A DNA stretch of 64,000 bases from Streptomyces lunaelactis (GTDB lineage Bacteria > Actinomycetota > Actinomycetes > Streptomycetales > Streptomycetaceae): NCBI RefSeq assembly GCF_003054555.1, contig NZ_CP026304.1:1302001-1366000 (forward strand), read 5' to 3'. The notes below the pieces were generated by a model, which worked only from the letters and a program-made list of their open reading frames with translations, was not told the origin of the DNA and did not search any database. Below, piece by piece: positions 1 through 9,267 of this stretch. How positions within the stretch are numbered: the first letter of the stretch is position 1; every line of letters starts with the position of its first letter. Both the position numbers and the translations under genes were made by a program.

Positions 1-333
1 CGCGGTCACGGCGGCGAGGTTGGCCGCATAGCCGGAGGACAGGACCAGGGCGGCCTCGAAGCCGCAGAAGGCGGCCAGTTCGCGCTCCAGCTCGGCGTGG
101 AGCGCGGTGCTGCCCGTGACCAGCCGGGAGCCGGTGGCCCCCGCGCCCCAGCGGCGGGCGGCCTCGGCGGCCGCCTCGGTGATCTCCGGGCGGCGGGTCA
201 GGCCCAGATAGTCGTTGCTGGCGAGATCCAGCAGCTCGGAGTCGGCGGCGCGCGGGCGGAGCGTACGCACGAGACCCGCGGCCGCACGGCGGCGCGACTC
301 GTCGTCGATCCAGTCGAAAGGATCCTGGGTCAT
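1..333 (-). CDS. bioF: 8-amino-7-oxononanoate synthase, N-terminal part (runs off the window)
   Basis: Only the first 111 codons are inside the window. The ATG is the complement of 331-333. The enzyme condenses pimeloyl-thioester with alanine, the first committed step of biotin ring assembly, using PLP in the cytosol. The visible part has the family's N-terminal NDYLGL stretch and the GSRLVTGS segment typical of alpha-oxoamine synthases. It is divergent from bioB across a 145-bp gap, so the locus is a split biotin cluster with a shared control region. The catalytic lysine lies outside the window, so integrity cannot be judged. The alternatives within the family (KBL, serine palmitoyltransferase) are made unlikely by the neighbouring bioB, bioA and bioD. 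Confidence 0.9.
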   Translation of the reverse strand, partial: MTQDPFDWIDDESRRRAAAGLVRTLRPRAADSELLDLASNDYLGLTRRPEITEAAAEAARRWGAGATGSRLVTGSTALHAELERELAAFCGFEAALVLSSGYAANLAAVTA

Positions 334-478
334 AGTGGTCCGGTCCTTTTGTAGGCAGCGCACAGACCCTAACCGGGCTCGCTCGAGGAACGGATGTGGC
401 CATGCACACACCTCAAACCTGCTCTGTTGTGGGTTTCCGCCTTGGCCGCGGCATGTGCCGTACGTCAGGATCTGCGCC

Positions 479-1648
479 ATGGACCTGCTGAACACGCTGG
501 TGGAGAAGGGGCTGCGGCGCGAGCTGCCGACCCGTGAAGAGGCGCTCGCCGTACTGGCGACCTCCGACGACGATCTGCTCGAGGTGGTGGCCGCGGCCGG
601 CAAGGTGCGCCGCCAGTGGTTCGGACGGCGGGTGAAGCTGAACTATCTCGTCAATCTGAAGTCGGGGCTGTGCCCTGAGGACTGCTCGTACTGCTCCCAG
701 CGGCTCGGGTCCAAGGCCGAGATCCTCAAGTACACCTGGCTCAAGCCCGACGAGGCCTCCAAGGCGGCCGCCGCCGGCGTGGCGGGCGGGGCGAAGCGGG
801 TCTGCCTGGTGGCGAGCGGCCGCGGCCCGACGGACCGGGATGTCGACCGGGTCTCGAAGACCATCGAGGCGATCAAGGACCAGAACGAGGGCGTCGAGGT
901 CTGCGCCTGTCTCGGACTGCTCTCGGGCGGTCAGGCGGAGCGGCTGCGGGCCGCGGGTGCCGACGCGTACAACCACAACCTCAATACGTCCGAGGGGACA
1001 TACGGGGACATCACCACCACCCACACGTACGCCGACCGGGTGGACACGGTGCACCAGGCGCAGGCCGCGGGTCTGTCCGCGTGCTCCGGCCTGATCGCGG
1101 GCATGGGTGAGAGCGACGAGGACCTGGTCGATGTCGTCTTCTCGCTGCGCGAGCTCGACCCGGACTCCGTGCCGGTGAACTTCCTGATCCCCTTCGAGGG
1201 CACGCCACTGGCGAAGGAGTGGAACCTGACCCCGCAGCGCTGCCTGCGGATTCTGGCGATGACGCGGTTCGTCTGCCCGGATGTGGAGGTACGGCTCGCG
1301 GGCGGCCGCGAGGTGCATCTGCGCTCGATGCAGCCCCTCGCGCTGAACCTGGTCAACTCGATCTTCCTCGGTGACTATCTGACCAGCGAGGGCCAGGCGG
1401 GCCAGGCCGACCTCGACATGATCGCGGACGCGGGGTTCGAGGTGGAGGGCGCGGACACGACGACGCTGCCGGAGCACCGGGTGGACGCCGCGGCCGGCGC
1501 CGGCTGCGGGTCGCACTCCGGCGGCTGCGAGCCGTGCGGAGACGCCCCTGCGGGGGCTCCGGCTCAGGCGGAGGTCTCGGCGGCACGTACGGACCTGGTC
1601 GCGGTACGCCGCAGGGGCGCCGGTACCGATCTCGCACCCAATGCCTGA
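479..1648 (+). CDS. bioB: biotin synthase (radical SAM)
   Basis: 389 residues. BioB inserts sulfur into dethiobiotin to make biotin, using a radical-SAM [4Fe-4S] cluster and an auxiliary cluster. The CxxxCxxC motif is CPEDCSYC at residues 65-72, and the [20 protein letters not shown] stretch near residue 280 is typical of BioB. The ATG at 479 is chosen because [12 protein letters not shown] fits the family N-terminus and AGGA lies about 7 bases upstream. The reading frame stays open further upstream but without similarity. The C-terminus carries an extra Cys/Gly-rich tail ([12 protein letters not shown]) of unknown role. The gene overlaps bioA by 8 bp, which indicates translational coupling. 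Confidence 0.96.
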   Translation: MDLLNTLVEKGLRRELPTREEALAVLATSDDDLLEVVAAAGKVRRQWFGRRVKLNYLVNLKSGLCPEDCSYCSQRLGSKAEILKYTWLKPDEASKAAAAGVAGGAKRVCLVASGRGPTDRDVDRVSKTIEAIKDQNEGVEVCACLGLLSGGQAERLRAAGADAYNHNLNTSEGTYGDITTTHTYADRVDTVHQAQAAGLSACSGLIAGMGESDEDLVDVVFSLRELDPDSVPVNFLIPFEGTPLAKEWNLTPQRCLRILAMTRFVCPDVEVRLAGGREVHLRSMQPLALNLVNSIFLGDYLTSEGQAGQADLDMIADAGFEVEGADTTTLPEHRVDAAAGAGCGSHSGGCEPCGDAPAGAPAQAEVSAARTDLVAVRRRGAGTDLAPNA

Positions 1649-2960
1649 CTCCCCTCACCGCCCGGGGCCGCACTCCGGCTACGGCCCCGGCGAGCTGCTG
1701 GCGCTGGACCGGGCCCATGTCTGGCATCCGTACGGCCCCATGCCGGGCCGTACGGACCCGCTGATCGTGGAGTCCGCGTCCGGCGTACGGCTGCGGCTCG
1801 CCGAACCCGTCCACGGACAGCGCGAGTTGATCGACGGCATGTCGTCCTGGTGGTCGGCGATCCACGGCTACAACCACCCCGTCCTCAACGAGGCGGCGCA
1901 CGGGCAGCTGGAGCGGATGAGCCACGTGATGTTCGGCGGGCTCACCCATGAGCCCGCCGTACGGCTGGCCACCCGGCTGGTCGAGATCACGCCCGAGCCG
2001 CTGCGGCATGTCTTCCTCTGCGACTCGGGCTCCGTCTCGGTCGAGGTCGCGGTCAAGATGTGCCTGCAGTACTGGCGCTCGGTGGGCCGCCCGGCCAAGC
2101 AGCGGCTGCTGACCTGGCGCGGCGGCTACCACGGGGACACCTGGCAGCCGATGTCGGTGTGCGACCCCGAGGGCGGGATGCACGAGCTGTGGTCGGGGGT
2201 GCTGCCGCGCCAGATCTTCGCGGAGGCGCCGCCGGCGGAATTCGACGAGTCGTACGCGGCGGACCTGCGTGATCTTGTCGCCCGCCACGCGGACGAGCTG
2301 GCCGCGGTGATCGTGGAACCGGTGGTGCAGGGCGCGGGCGGGATGCGGTTCCACTCCCCCGGGTATCTGCGGGTGCTGCGGGCGGCGTGCGACGAGCACG
2401 GGGTGCTGCTGATCTTCGACGAGATCGCGACTGGGTTCGGGCGTACGGGTGCGCTGTTCGCGGCGGAGCTCGCCGGGGTCTCGCCGGATGTGATGTGCCT
2501 GGGCAAGGCGCTGACCGGCGGCTATCTCACGATGGCGGCGACGCTGTGCACGTCACGGGTGGCGGAGGGCATCTCGCTGGGCGAGGTCCCGGTCCTCGCC
2601 CACGGCCCGACGTTCATGGGCAATCCGCTGGCATCGGCGGTGGCCTGCGCCTCGATCGACCTGCTGCTCGGCCAGGACTGGCAGCAGGAGGTCAAGCGCC
2701 TGGAGGCGGGTCTGCGGGAGGGGCTCGCCGAGGCGGAGGGGCTGCCGGGCGTGAAGGACGTACGGGTGCTGGGCGCGATCGGCGTCGTACAGCTGGACCA
2801 CGAGGTGGACATGGCGGCGGCGACGGAGGCGGCGGTGAGGGCCGGGGTGTGGCTGCGCCCGTTCCGGGACTTGGTGTACACGATGCCGCCGTATGTGACG
2901 GGGGACGGGGATCTGGCGCGGGTGTGCCGGGCGGTGTGCGCGGCGGTACGTGCGGGGTGA
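1641..2960 (+). CDS. bioA: adenosylmethionine-8-amino-7-oxononanoate aminotransferase
   Basis: 439 residues. A class III PLP aminotransferase that converts KAPA to DAPA with SAM as amino donor. The PLP-binding lysine is K289 in [10 protein letters not shown], preceded by [15 protein letters not shown] with the cofactor-contacting aspartate. The substrate-side [11 protein letters not shown] motif near residue 72 distinguishes BioA from other class III transaminases. The ATG lies inside the end of bioB. The stop at 2960 is followed by a 109-bp gap containing a hexanucleotide tandem repeat before bioD. Confidence 0.96.
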   Translation: MPDSPHRPGPHSGYGPGELLALDRAHVWHPYGPMPGRTDPLIVESASGVRLRLAEPVHGQRELIDGMSSWWSAIHGYNHPVLNEAAHGQLERMSHVMFGGLTHEPAVRLATRLVEITPEPLRHVFLCDSGSVSVEVAVKMCLQYWRSVGRPAKQRLLTWRGGYHGDTWQPMSVCDPEGGMHELWSGVLPRQIFAEAPPAEFDESYAADLRDLVARHADELAAVIVEPVVQGAGGMRFHSPGYLRVLRAACDEHGVLLIFDEIATGFGRTGALFAAELAGVSPDVMCLGKALTGGYLTMAATLCTSRVAEGISLGEVPVLAHGPTFMGNPLASAVACASIDLLLGQDWQQEVKRLEAGLREGLAEAEGLPGVKDVRVLGAIGVVQLDHEVDMAAATEAAVRAGVWLRPFRDLVYTMPPYVTGDGDLARVCRAVCAAVRAG

Positions 2961-2994
2961 GGTGGGTGGCGCCGGCTTCGCGGCGCAGGACACC

Positions 2995-3042
2995 ACACAC
3001 GCACACGCACACGCACACGCACACGCACACGCACACGCACAC
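2995..3042 (+). repeat. (GCACAC)7 hexanucleotide tandem repeat
   Basis: Seven exact GCACAC copies occupy 3001-3042, preceded by ACACAC at 2995-3000, in the bioA-bioD gap 27 bases upstream of the bioD ATG. Because the unit is a multiple of three, a frame beginning at GTG 2950 stays open through it and would encode an alternating His-Ala run in frame with BioD. Copy number could change by slipped-strand mispairing, altering spacing in the operon. Confidence 0.95.
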
Positions 3043-3069
3043 GCACCAACGAAAGGCCAGAGAACAGCC

Positions 3070-3816
3070 ATGGCAGTCATCGTCGTCACCGGGACCGGGA
3101 CCGAGGTCGGGAAGACCGTCGTCACCGCCGCGCTCGCCGCCGTCGCGCGGGCGCAAGGACTGGGCGTCGCTGTGGTCAAGCCCGCGCAGACCGGGGTCGG
3201 GCGCCGTGAGGCGGGGGATGTGGACGAGGTGAGGCGGCTCGTGGGGGATGTCGCCGTCGTCGAACTCGCGCGGTATCCCGAGCCGCTCGCGCCCGCCACT
3301 GCCGCGCGGCGGGCCGGAATGGATGCCGTGCGGCCCCAGGAGGTCGTCGAGGCGGTGGAGAAGCTGGCCGGTGAGCACGATCTCGTACTCGTCGAGGGCG
3401 CCGGTGGGTTGCTCGTGCGGCTGGACGAGGACGGAGGGACGCTCGCCGATGTGGCCCGGCTGCTCGGCGCGCCCGTGCTGGTCGTTGCGGCCGCCGGTCT
3501 TGGCACGCTCAATGCGACCGCGCTGACCGGTGAGGCCCTGCGCGCCCGGGAGTTGGAGCAGCTCGGCGTCGTGGTCGGGAGCTGGCCCGGCGAGCCGGAT
3601 CTGGCGGCGCGGTGCAATCTCGCCGACCTGCCCGAGGCCGCGGGCGCGCCACTGCTCGGGGCCGTACCGGCGGGGGTGGGCACGCTGGCGACCGCGGAGT
3701 TCCGGGCGCGGGCCGGAAGTTGGCTCGCGCCGCTGCTCGGCGGCTCCTGGGACGCAGACGTCTTCACCGCCGACACCTTCACCGCCGACACCTTCACCGC
3801 TGCCGCCGTACGCTGA
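3070..3816 (+). CDS. bioD: dethiobiotin synthetase
   Basis: 248 residues. ATP-dependent carboxylation and ring closure of DAPA to dethiobiotin, the step before BioB. The P-loop is GTGTEVGKT at residues 8-16, and EGAGGLLV near residue 115 is the second conserved BioD segment. The ATG at 3070 is preferred over an in-frame GTG at 2950 because BioD proteins begin directly with a [20 protein letters not shown] strand; AAAGG lies 13 bases upstream. The C-terminus ends in an imperfect FTADT repeat encoded by near-identical 15-bp units at about 3757-3800, absent from most homologues I recall and probably non-catalytic. Confidence 0.93.
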   Translation: MAVIVVTGTGTEVGKTVVTAALAAVARAQGLGVAVVKPAQTGVGRREAGDVDEVRRLVGDVAVVELARYPEPLAPATAARRAGMDAVRPQEVVEAVEKLAGEHDLVLVEGAGGLLVRLDEDGGTLADVARLLGAPVLVVAAAGLGTLNATALTGEALRARELEQLGVVVGSWPGEPDLAARCNLADLPEAAGAPLLGAVPAGVGTLATAEFRARAGSWLAPLLGGSWDADVFTADTFTADTFTAAAVR

Positions 3817-3821
3817 TCGCC

Positions 3822-4175
3822 ATGCACGCACGGATCGACGAGATCGTCTTCGACTGCCACGACCCCGCACACCTCGTGCGCTTCTGGGCCGCCCTGCTGG
3901 GCGGCGACCCGGTGGACCGCAGCGCCGACTGGTCGTACACCGACCCGCCCGGTTTCGTACGGGTCGCCTTCCAGCGCGTGCCCGAGGGCAAGGCCGCCAA
4001 GAACCGGCTCCACCTGGATCTGGACGCGGGCGACGTCGACGCGGCTGCCGTCGAGGCGGTGGGGCTCGGCGCGGTACGAGTGGGAGCGGTCGTCACCGAC
4101 GACCACGGGCGGTTCCAGGTGCTCCAGGACCCGGAGGGCAACGAGTTCTGCTTCGTCGCCGCCTTGGGCGGCTGA
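3822..4175 (+). CDS. VOC / glyoxalase-like domain protein
   Basis: 117 residues, a single VOC half-module of the glyoxalase-like type common in actinobacteria. Visible family features are the opening RIDEIVFDCHDPAHLVRFWAA-type beta-alpha unit, the RLHLDLDAGD strand and the closing DPEGNEFCFV segment that normally supplies the metal-ligand glutamate. Substrate unknown; such small modules can be isomerases, dioxygenases or antibiotic-binding proteins. It starts 5 bases after bioD and may be co-transcribed, but nothing suggests a role in biotin synthesis. Confidence 0.8.
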   Translation: MHARIDEIVFDCHDPAHLVRFWAALLGGDPVDRSADWSYTDPPGFVRVAFQRVPEGKAAKNRLHLDLDAGDVDAAAVEAVGLGAVRVGAVVTDDHGRFQVLQDPEGNEFCFVAALGG

Positions 4176-4236
4176 CCGGCACCGCACAGGGGGACAATGA
4201 CGGTGACCGGCCCGTCCGTCCCCAGGGAGGCCCACG

Positions 4237-4914
4237 ATGCCGATGCGCAGCAGAAACGTGCCCCGGGACGCGGTCCACCATCCGCTCTTCGCGCGCTTCT
4301 ACGCACGGATCAGCGTGACGGCCGACGTCAAGGGCGGCATCGGTGCCTACCGCGATGAGCTGCTGGCCGGAGTCTCGGGCCGGGTGATCGAGATCGGCGC
4401 GGGCAACGGTCTGAACTTCGCGCGCTATCCCTCCGCCGTCTCCGAGGTGATCGCGCTCGAACCGGAGCGCAGCCTGCGGAAGTTGGCGGTGGAGGCGGCC
4501 CAGCGCGCTGGTGTCCCGGTGGATGTGGTGCCGGGCGCGGCCGAGGCACTGCCGGTCAAGAGTGAGGCCTTCGACGCGGCCGTGGCTTCGCTGGTGCTGT
4601 GCTCCGTACGGAATCTGCCGCGGGCGCTCTCCGAGATCAGACGAGTCCTGCGCCCCGGCGGTGAGCTGCGGTTCTTCGAGCACGGACTGGCCGCAGGACG
4701 GGGCATGGCCAGGACACAGCGGGCCCTGGACCGTACGGTCTGGCCGCTGCTCTTCGGCGGCTGCCACACCTCGCGGGACACCATCGCCGCGATCGAGGCC
4801 GCCGGCTTCGAGCTCGGGACGTACCGCAGGTTCTCCGTGCCCGAGGGCGGGATTCGACTGCCGTCGTCCCCCTGCGTGCTGGGCGTGGCACGGCGGCCCT
4901 TCGCCACGGACTAG
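4237..4914 (+). CDS. class I SAM-dependent methyltransferase (UbiE/COQ5-like)
   Basis: 225 residues. Motif I is VIEIGAGNGLNFARYP (about residues 50-65), followed by an acidic ribose-binding segment (ALEPERSLR) and a motif IV-like AVASLVLCSVR. The fold is methyltransferase_11, close to phospholipid N-methyltransferase or menaquinone-type enzymes; the substrate is not readable. The start follows AGGGAGG at 4224-4230. It is convergent with the toxin gene; the stops are 1 base apart, with no room for a terminator. Confidence 0.82.
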   Translation: MPMRSRNVPRDAVHHPLFARFYARISVTADVKGGIGAYRDELLAGVSGRVIEIGAGNGLNFARYPSAVSEVIALEPERSLRKLAVEAAQRAGVPVDVVPGAAEALPVKSEAFDAAVASLVLCSVRNLPRALSEIRRVLRPGGELRFFEHGLAAGRGMARTQRALDRTVWPLLFGGCHTSRDTIAAIEAAGFELGTYRRFSVPEGGIRLPSSPCVLGVARRPFATD

Positions 4915-4915
4915 C

Positions 4916-5287
4916 TCACTCGCTCCACTGGCGCAGCTCGCCGGCGATGGTCCTGACGTCCGCCTTGGCCTCCTTGACCAGCCGCGCCAGGTCCCGTACC
5001 TGCTCGGGCGAGGTGACGACCTTCAGCCCACTGGCGACGAGATAGCCGTAGGCGACGGCGGAGGCGAACATGGCGTTGGAGTGCTCGAGCGCGGGCACAT
5101 GCAGCAGCAGCTGGAGCAGGGCGGCGGCCCGTGCGTGCGGGTCACTGTAGACGTCGATACCGAATATCTCGGCGTCATGACGGCTGACGGCGGCGACAAG
5201 TGCGCCCCAGTCGGTGACCTGCGGATCGCCGGGGGTCTTGTGCTCGGCGACCATGAGGAGCCAGGCGAGGTCGATCGAGAGGTTCAA
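4916..5287 (-). CDS. Fic/Doc-like toxin component with degenerate active site
   Basis: 123 residues, the distal gene of a two-gene toxin-antitoxin operon. Its TTG start (5287-5285) overlaps the antitoxin TGA by 4 bases. The helix pattern resembles Doc, and the segment HVPALEHSNAMFASA (about residues 63-77) occupies the place of the Fic/Doc HPFxx(G/A)N(G/K)R motif. The histidine and asparagine remain, but the Gly/Ala before Asn and the Arg after it are missing, so AMP-transfer or EF-Tu phosphorylation chemistry cannot be assumed. I recall the same form annotated in other Streptomyces as the toxin of a Fic-family system. Role and target are inferred only. Confidence 0.7.
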   Translation of the reverse strand: MNLSIDLAWLLMVAEHKTPGDPQVTDWGALVAAVSRHDAEIFGIDVYSDPHARAAALLQLLLHVPALEHSNAMFASAVAYGYLVASGLKVVTSPEQVRDLARLVKEAKADVRTIAGELRQWSE

Positions 5288-5580
5288 CGCTTGCCTTCGC
5301 GGCCGGCGCCCGTGCCGGAAGCCTTACCCGTGCCCTCGGCGGAACCCGTACCCGTATCGGTGCCGAACTCGCCGAATTCCTCCGCGAAGACGGACTCGTA
5401 CTGCTTCATGAAGTCCGACGCCGCCTCGACGAAGGTGCGCCCCACCTCGCCCGCGTCCTGTTTGACGAGCTCCTCGATATAGCGGTTCACGCTCATCCCG
5501 CGCTGGAGGGCCCGCTGACGCGCGGCCTCGGCGGTGGTCTCGTCCACTCTTACGTTCAACTGAGTCTTGGCCACATCCAT
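5284..5580 (-). CDS. ribbon-helix-helix-type antitoxin
   Basis: 98 residues. The N-terminus TQLNVRVDETTAEAARQRA with RGMSVNRYIEELV forms a ribbon-helix-helix DNA-binding unit; the middle (FVEAASDFMKQYESVFAEEF) is a helix likely to contact the toxin, and the tail is a flexible Gly/Thr/Ser-rich stretch ending in basic residues. It is translationally coupled to the downstream toxin. Two copies of ACGCTAGC lie immediately before the start codon and are the obvious autoregulatory operator. Divergent from the ABC transporter genes. Confidence 0.75.
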   Translation of the reverse strand: MDVAKTQLNVRVDETTAEAARQRALQRGMSVNRYIEELVKQDAGEVGRTFVEAASDFMKQYESVFAEEFGEFGTDTGTGSAEGTGKASGTGAGREGKR

Positions 5581-5602
5581 ACGCTAGCGCGCCGACGCTA
5601 GC
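5581..5602. promoter_or_regulatory. double ACGCTAGC operator at the antitoxin start
   Basis: ACGCTAGC occurs at 5581-5588 and 5595-5602, each containing the palindrome GCTAGC, 14 bp centre to centre. It directly abuts the antitoxin ATG (complement of 5578-5580), overlapping where a -10 box or leaderless start would be. RHH antitoxins typically bind paired short sites and repress their own operon; that this is their operator is inference. Confidence 0.55.
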
Positions 5603-5738
5603 ATCGGCAAGCGGTCCGTCGAATGCCCCTTACATGAACCCCGATGACCGGACCTACGATGGATACCAACGCCCGCGCACCCCCTCTATTCTCGCCTCCT
5701 GTACGGGAGTCGGAGCGGCCACGACCCGGGAGGCGGCC

Positions 5739-6551
5739 TTGTCCACACCTGCCACTGCACCCACCCACGACCAGGCCGCGGATGTGCCGCTCGCCGCCCG
5801 GGCGAGGGCCCTGACCAAGGCGTACGGCAGGGGCGAGACGACCGTGCGCGCCCTGGACGCCGTCGATGTCGACATCGCGCGCGGCCGGTTCACCGCGGTC
5901 ATGGGCCCCTCCGGATCGGGCAAGTCCACGCTGATGCACTGCCTCGCCGGCCTCGACACCGTCTCCGCCGGTCAGGTCTGGCTCGGCGACACCGAGATCA
6001 CCGGCCTGAAGGAGCGCGAGCTCACGCGGCTGCGCCGGGACAGGATCGGCTTCATGTTCCAGGCGTTCAATCTGCTGCCCACCCTGACCGCCGCCGAGAA
6101 CATCACGCTCCCCATGGACATCGCCGGGCGCAAACCCGACCGCGAGTGGGTCGATCAGGTCATCGACACCCTCGGTCTGCGCGACCGGCTGCGGCACCGG
6201 CCCGCCGAGCTCTCCGGCGGGCAGCAGCAGCGCGTGGCCTGTGCCCGCGCGCTTGCCTCGCGACCGGAGCTGATCTTCGCCGACGAGCCGACCGGCAATC
6301 TCGACTCGCGGGCCGGCGCGGAAGTGCTGTCCTTCCTGCGCGAGGCCGTCGACCGGCTGGAGCAGACGGTGGTGATGGTGACGCACGACCCGGGCGCGGC
6401 CGGCCACTCCGACCAGGTGCTCTTCCTGGCTGACGGGCGGATCGTCGACCTCATGCAGGACCCGACGGCCGAGACGGTGCTGGACCGCATGCGCCTCCTC
6501 TCCGGAGGAAACCCCCAGACCCCCGGTACCGACTCCCTGCGCAAGAGCTGA
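5739..6551 (+). CDS. ABC transporter ATP-binding protein (MacB/LolD type)
   Basis: 270 residues. The ATPase of an FtsX-type export system, powering the permease encoded 7 bases downstream. Walker A GPSGSGKST at residues 56-64, signature LSGGQQQR at 158-165, Walker B LIFADEPT from 178, and the H-loop in MVTHDP. The TTG at 5739 is chosen because GGGAGG sits 5 bases before it; an ATG at 5634 in the same frame would add an unrelated leader. Substrate unknown; related pairs export lipids, lipoproteins or antimicrobial peptides. Confidence 0.9.
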   Translation: MSTPATAPTHDQAADVPLAARARALTKAYGRGETTVRALDAVDVDIARGRFTAVMGPSGSGKSTLMHCLAGLDTVSAGQVWLGDTEITGLKERELTRLRRDRIGFMFQAFNLLPTLTAAENITLPMDIAGRKPDREWVDQVIDTLGLRDRLRHRPAELSGGQQQRVACARALASRPELIFADEPTGNLDSRAGAEVLSFLREAVDRLEQTVVMVTHDPGAAGHSDQVLFLADGRIVDLMQDPTAETVLDRMRLLSGGNPQTPGTDSLRKS

Positions 6552-6558
6552 GGCCGCG

Positions 6559-9123
6559 ATGCTGAGGGCAACACTTCGGAGCTTCTTCGCGCACAAGGGC
6601 CGTCTGCTCCTTTCGGCGCTCGCGGTGCTGCTGTCCGTGGCCTTCGTCAGCGGCAGTCTGATCTTCTCGGACACCGTCTCCCGTACCTTCGACCGGCTCT
6701 TCGCCTCCACCTCCGCCGATGTGACGGTCGCGCCGAAGGAAGGCATCGACGAGTCCCTGCCGACGGGCGTCGTACGCACCGTGCCCGTCGCTCTCGCGGA
6801 CCGGATCGGCGCGGTCGACGGGGTCGCGGCGACGCACGTCGACGCGGCCGTGGAGAACATCACCGTCGTCGACGCCGCGAACGACCCGGTCGGGCCGACG
6901 ACCGGCGCGCCCACCATCGCCACCAACTGGTATGTCACCGAACGCAGCCCGGTGAAGCTGACCAGCGGGCGCGAGCCGAGCGGTCCGGGCGAGGCGCTGC
7001 TCGACAAGGACACCGCCGACAAGAAGAAGGTACGGATCGGGGACAGCCTCACCGTCCTCGCTCAGCCCGGGTCGTTCAAGGTCGAGATCGTCGGTATCGC
7101 GACCTTCACCACCACCAACCCCGGTGCCGCGCTGGTCTTCCTGGACACCCCGACCGCCCAGACGAAGCTCCTCGGCAGGCCAGGGGTCGCCACCTCGCTC
7201 TCGGTGGACGCCGCCGCGGGCGTCAGCGACGCGACGCTCAAGCAGCGGATCGCGGCCGAACTGGGCGATGCGTACGAGCTCAAGACCGCCGACGAACAGG
7301 CCGAGTCGGCCGCCGCCCAGCTGGGTCCGTTCCTCGATGTCATCAAGTACGTGATGCTCGGCTTCGCGGGCGTCGCGGTGCTGGTCGGCATCTTCCTGAT
7401 CGTCAACACCTTCTCGATGCTGATCGCGCAGCGCACCCGTGAGCTGGGGCTGCTGCGGGCCCTCGGTGCGGACCGCCGACAGGTGCGGCGCTCGGTCCTG
7501 ACCGAGGCGCTGCTGCTGGGTCTTGTCGGCTCGACGCTCGGGCTGGCCGCCGGAATCGGGCTGGCGGCCGGGCTGATCGAGCTGATGGCCCTGTTCGGCA
7601 TGAATCTGAGCGCCGCCGAGATGGTGGTGGGGGTGGCCACTCCGGTGTCCGCTTACGTGGTCGGCGTGGGCGTCACCTTCGTGGCCGCGTATCTGCCCGC
7701 CCGGCGGGCGGCCCGGGTCTCCCCGATGGCCGCGCTCACCGATGCCGAAGTGGCGGGTGTGGGACGGCCGTTGAGGATCCGGGCGATCGCGGGGAGCGTG
7801 CTGGCGGCGGCGGGAGCCGCCGCGCTCGCCGGCTGCGTGGTGAGCGAGAAGACCTCCACGGCGGCCTCGCTGCTGGGTCTCGGCGTGGTGCTGACGCTGA
7901 TCGCCACGGTGGTGGCGGGGCCGCTGCTGGTGCGGCCGGTGATCCGGGTGCTCGGCGGGGCGTTCCCCAGGATCTTCGGTTCGGTCGGCCGGATGAGCCA
8001 GCGCAACGCGCTGCGCAATCCACGGCGTACGGGCGCCACCGCGTCCGCGCTCATGGTGGGCCTGGCGCTGGTGGCCGGGCTCTCGATCGCCAGCGCCTCG
8101 ATGACCAAGTCCTTCGACGACCAGATCGACAAGACGCTGGGCGCCGACTTCGTCGTGCAGAACAGCAACTTCATGCCGTTCCCGCAGGAGATCACGGAGA
8201 AGGTACGGGGCGTCGAGAGCGCCGGGACGGTCGTACGGCAGCGCTTCGCGCCACTCGCGCTGAACCTGCCGGACGGGAAGCGGGTGAAGTCGACGGCCTC
8301 GGGCTACGACCCGAAGCTCGACGAGGCCGCCAGGATCACCTACACGAGCGGGGACACGGCCGCGGCGCTGGCACCCGGCAGCATCGCCATGGACCGGGAC
8401 TTCGCCATGGACCACAAGGTGCGGATCGGGTCCGTCCTTCCGGCTGAGTTCCCGGGCGGGCAGAAGACCCGGCTGACGGTGGGCGCGCTCACCAACATGG
8501 ACCAGAGCGGGGGCCCGGGCATGGAGGGCGGCCTGTTCATGGGGCTCGCCACCGTGGAGAAGTATCTGCCGGGCGGGCAGGAGGCCGCGCTGTACGTCAA
8601 CGCCGCGAGCGGCAGCGATGCGACAGAACTGCGCAAGGGCCTTGAAAGCGCACTCGATCCCTATCCGCAGGTACAGGTCAGGGATCAGGCCGACTACAAG
8701 GAACTGATCCGCCAGCAGATCGCCGTGATGCTGTATCTCGTCTACGCGCTGCTGGGTCTGGCGATCGTGATCGCGGTGCTCGGTGTGGTCAACACCCTTG
8801 CCCTGTCGGTGGTTGAGCGGACCCGCGAGATCGGGCTGCTGCGCGCCATCGGTCTCTCCCGGATCCAGCTGCGCCGCATGATCCGGCTGGAATCCGTCGT
8901 CATCGCAGTGTTCGGGGCACTGCTGGGGCTGGCGCTGGGCATGGTGTGGGGTGTGGCGGTGCAGCAGGTGCTGGCACTCGAGGGCCTGAAGGCGTTCGCG
9001 GTGCCCTGGGGCACGCTCGTCGCGGTAGTGGTGGGCTCGGTGGTGGTCGGGCTCGCGGCCGCGGTGCTTCCGGCGTTGCGCGCCTCGCGGATGAATGTGC
9101 TGGCCGCCATCGCCCACGAGTAG
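6559..9123 (+). CDS. ABC transporter permease, FtsX/MacB family with duplicated module
   Basis: 854 residues. An N-terminal membrane helix (LLLSALAVLLSVAFVSGSLI) is followed by a MacB-type extracytoplasmic domain and a first FtsX module of three helices at about 265-385. A further pair of helices (about 410-475) leads to a second extracytoplasmic domain and a terminal FtsX module near 725-850. The two halves share the RTRELGLLRALG / RTREIGLLRAIGLSR coupling-helix motif, so one chain probably supplies both transmembrane halves of the exporter with the upstream ATPase. It ends in the usual ALRASRMNVLAAI. Confidence 0.9.
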   Translation: MLRATLRSFFAHKGRLLLSALAVLLSVAFVSGSLIFSDTVSRTFDRLFASTSADVTVAPKEGIDESLPTGVVRTVPVALADRIGAVDGVAATHVDAAVENITVVDAANDPVGPTTGAPTIATNWYVTERSPVKLTSGREPSGPGEALLDKDTADKKKVRIGDSLTVLAQPGSFKVEIVGIATFTTTNPGAALVFLDTPTAQTKLLGRPGVATSLSVDAAAGVSDATLKQRIAAELGDAYELKTADEQAESAAAQLGPFLDVIKYVMLGFAGVAVLVGIFLIVNTFSMLIAQRTRELGLLRALGADRRQVRRSVLTEALLLGLVGSTLGLAAGIGLAAGLIELMALFGMNLSAAEMVVGVATPVSAYVVGVGVTFVAAYLPARRAARVSPMAALTDAEVAGVGRPLRIRAIAGSVLAAAGAAALAGCVVSEKTSTAASLLGLGVVLTLIATVVAGPLLVRPVIRVLGGAFPRIFGSVGRMSQRNALRNPRRTGATASALMVGLALVAGLSIASASMTKSFDDQIDKTLGADFVVQNSNFMPFPQEITEKVRGVESAGTVVRQRFAPLALNLPDGKRVKSTASGYDPKLDEAARITYTSGDTAAALAPGSIAMDRDFAMDHKVRIGSVLPAEFPGGQKTRLTVGALTNMDQSGGPGMEGGLFMGLATVEKYLPGGQEAALYVNAASGSDATELRKGLESALDPYPQVQVRDQADYKELIRQQIAVMLYLVYALLGLAIVIAVLGVVNTLALSVVERTREIGLLRAIGLSRIQLRRMIRLESVVIAVFGALLGLALGMVWGVAVQQVLALEGLKAFAVPWGTLVAVVVGSVVVGLAAAVLPALRASRMNVLAAIAHE

Positions 9124-9151
9124 TCGCCCAGGTGAGCCGGCGCGCTCCGGC

Positions 9152-9223
9152 CCGGTGTTCGAGGAACCGCGCGGGTGAGTCCCACCCCGGACGGCAAACA
9201 TGCGGACCCGTCTCGAACACTGG
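9152..9223. other. 12-bp inverted repeat enclosing a GC-rich hairpin
   Basis: CCGGTGTTCGAG at 9152-9163 is complementary, with one mismatch, to CTCGAACACTGG at 9212-9223. The enclosed 48 bases contain a second hairpin (GGGTG 9173-9177 with CACCC 9183-9187). It lies in the 144-bp gap between the permease and the GNAT gene. It could be a terminator of the ABC operon or a structured leader; it lacks the conserved blocks of tRNA or known riboswitches that I could check by eye. Confidence 0.4.
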
Positions 9224-9267
9224 AAGTCGGTGGCGGGGCCACGCCGGGCCGTGCTTGGCTCCCGCAC

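Noticed and set aside
2950..3069. N-terminal His-Ala extension of BioD starting at GTG 2950
   Set aside because: BioD homologues begin at the [16 protein letters not shown] stretch, and the extension is only the translated tandem repeat. Kept as an idea in the findings, not as the gene start.
9152..9223. tRNA-like or cobalamin-riboswitch-like element
   Set aside because: GTTCGAG and GGTGAGTCC recall T-arm or B12-box pieces, but the cloverleaf does not fold and the remaining B12 consensus blocks are missing.
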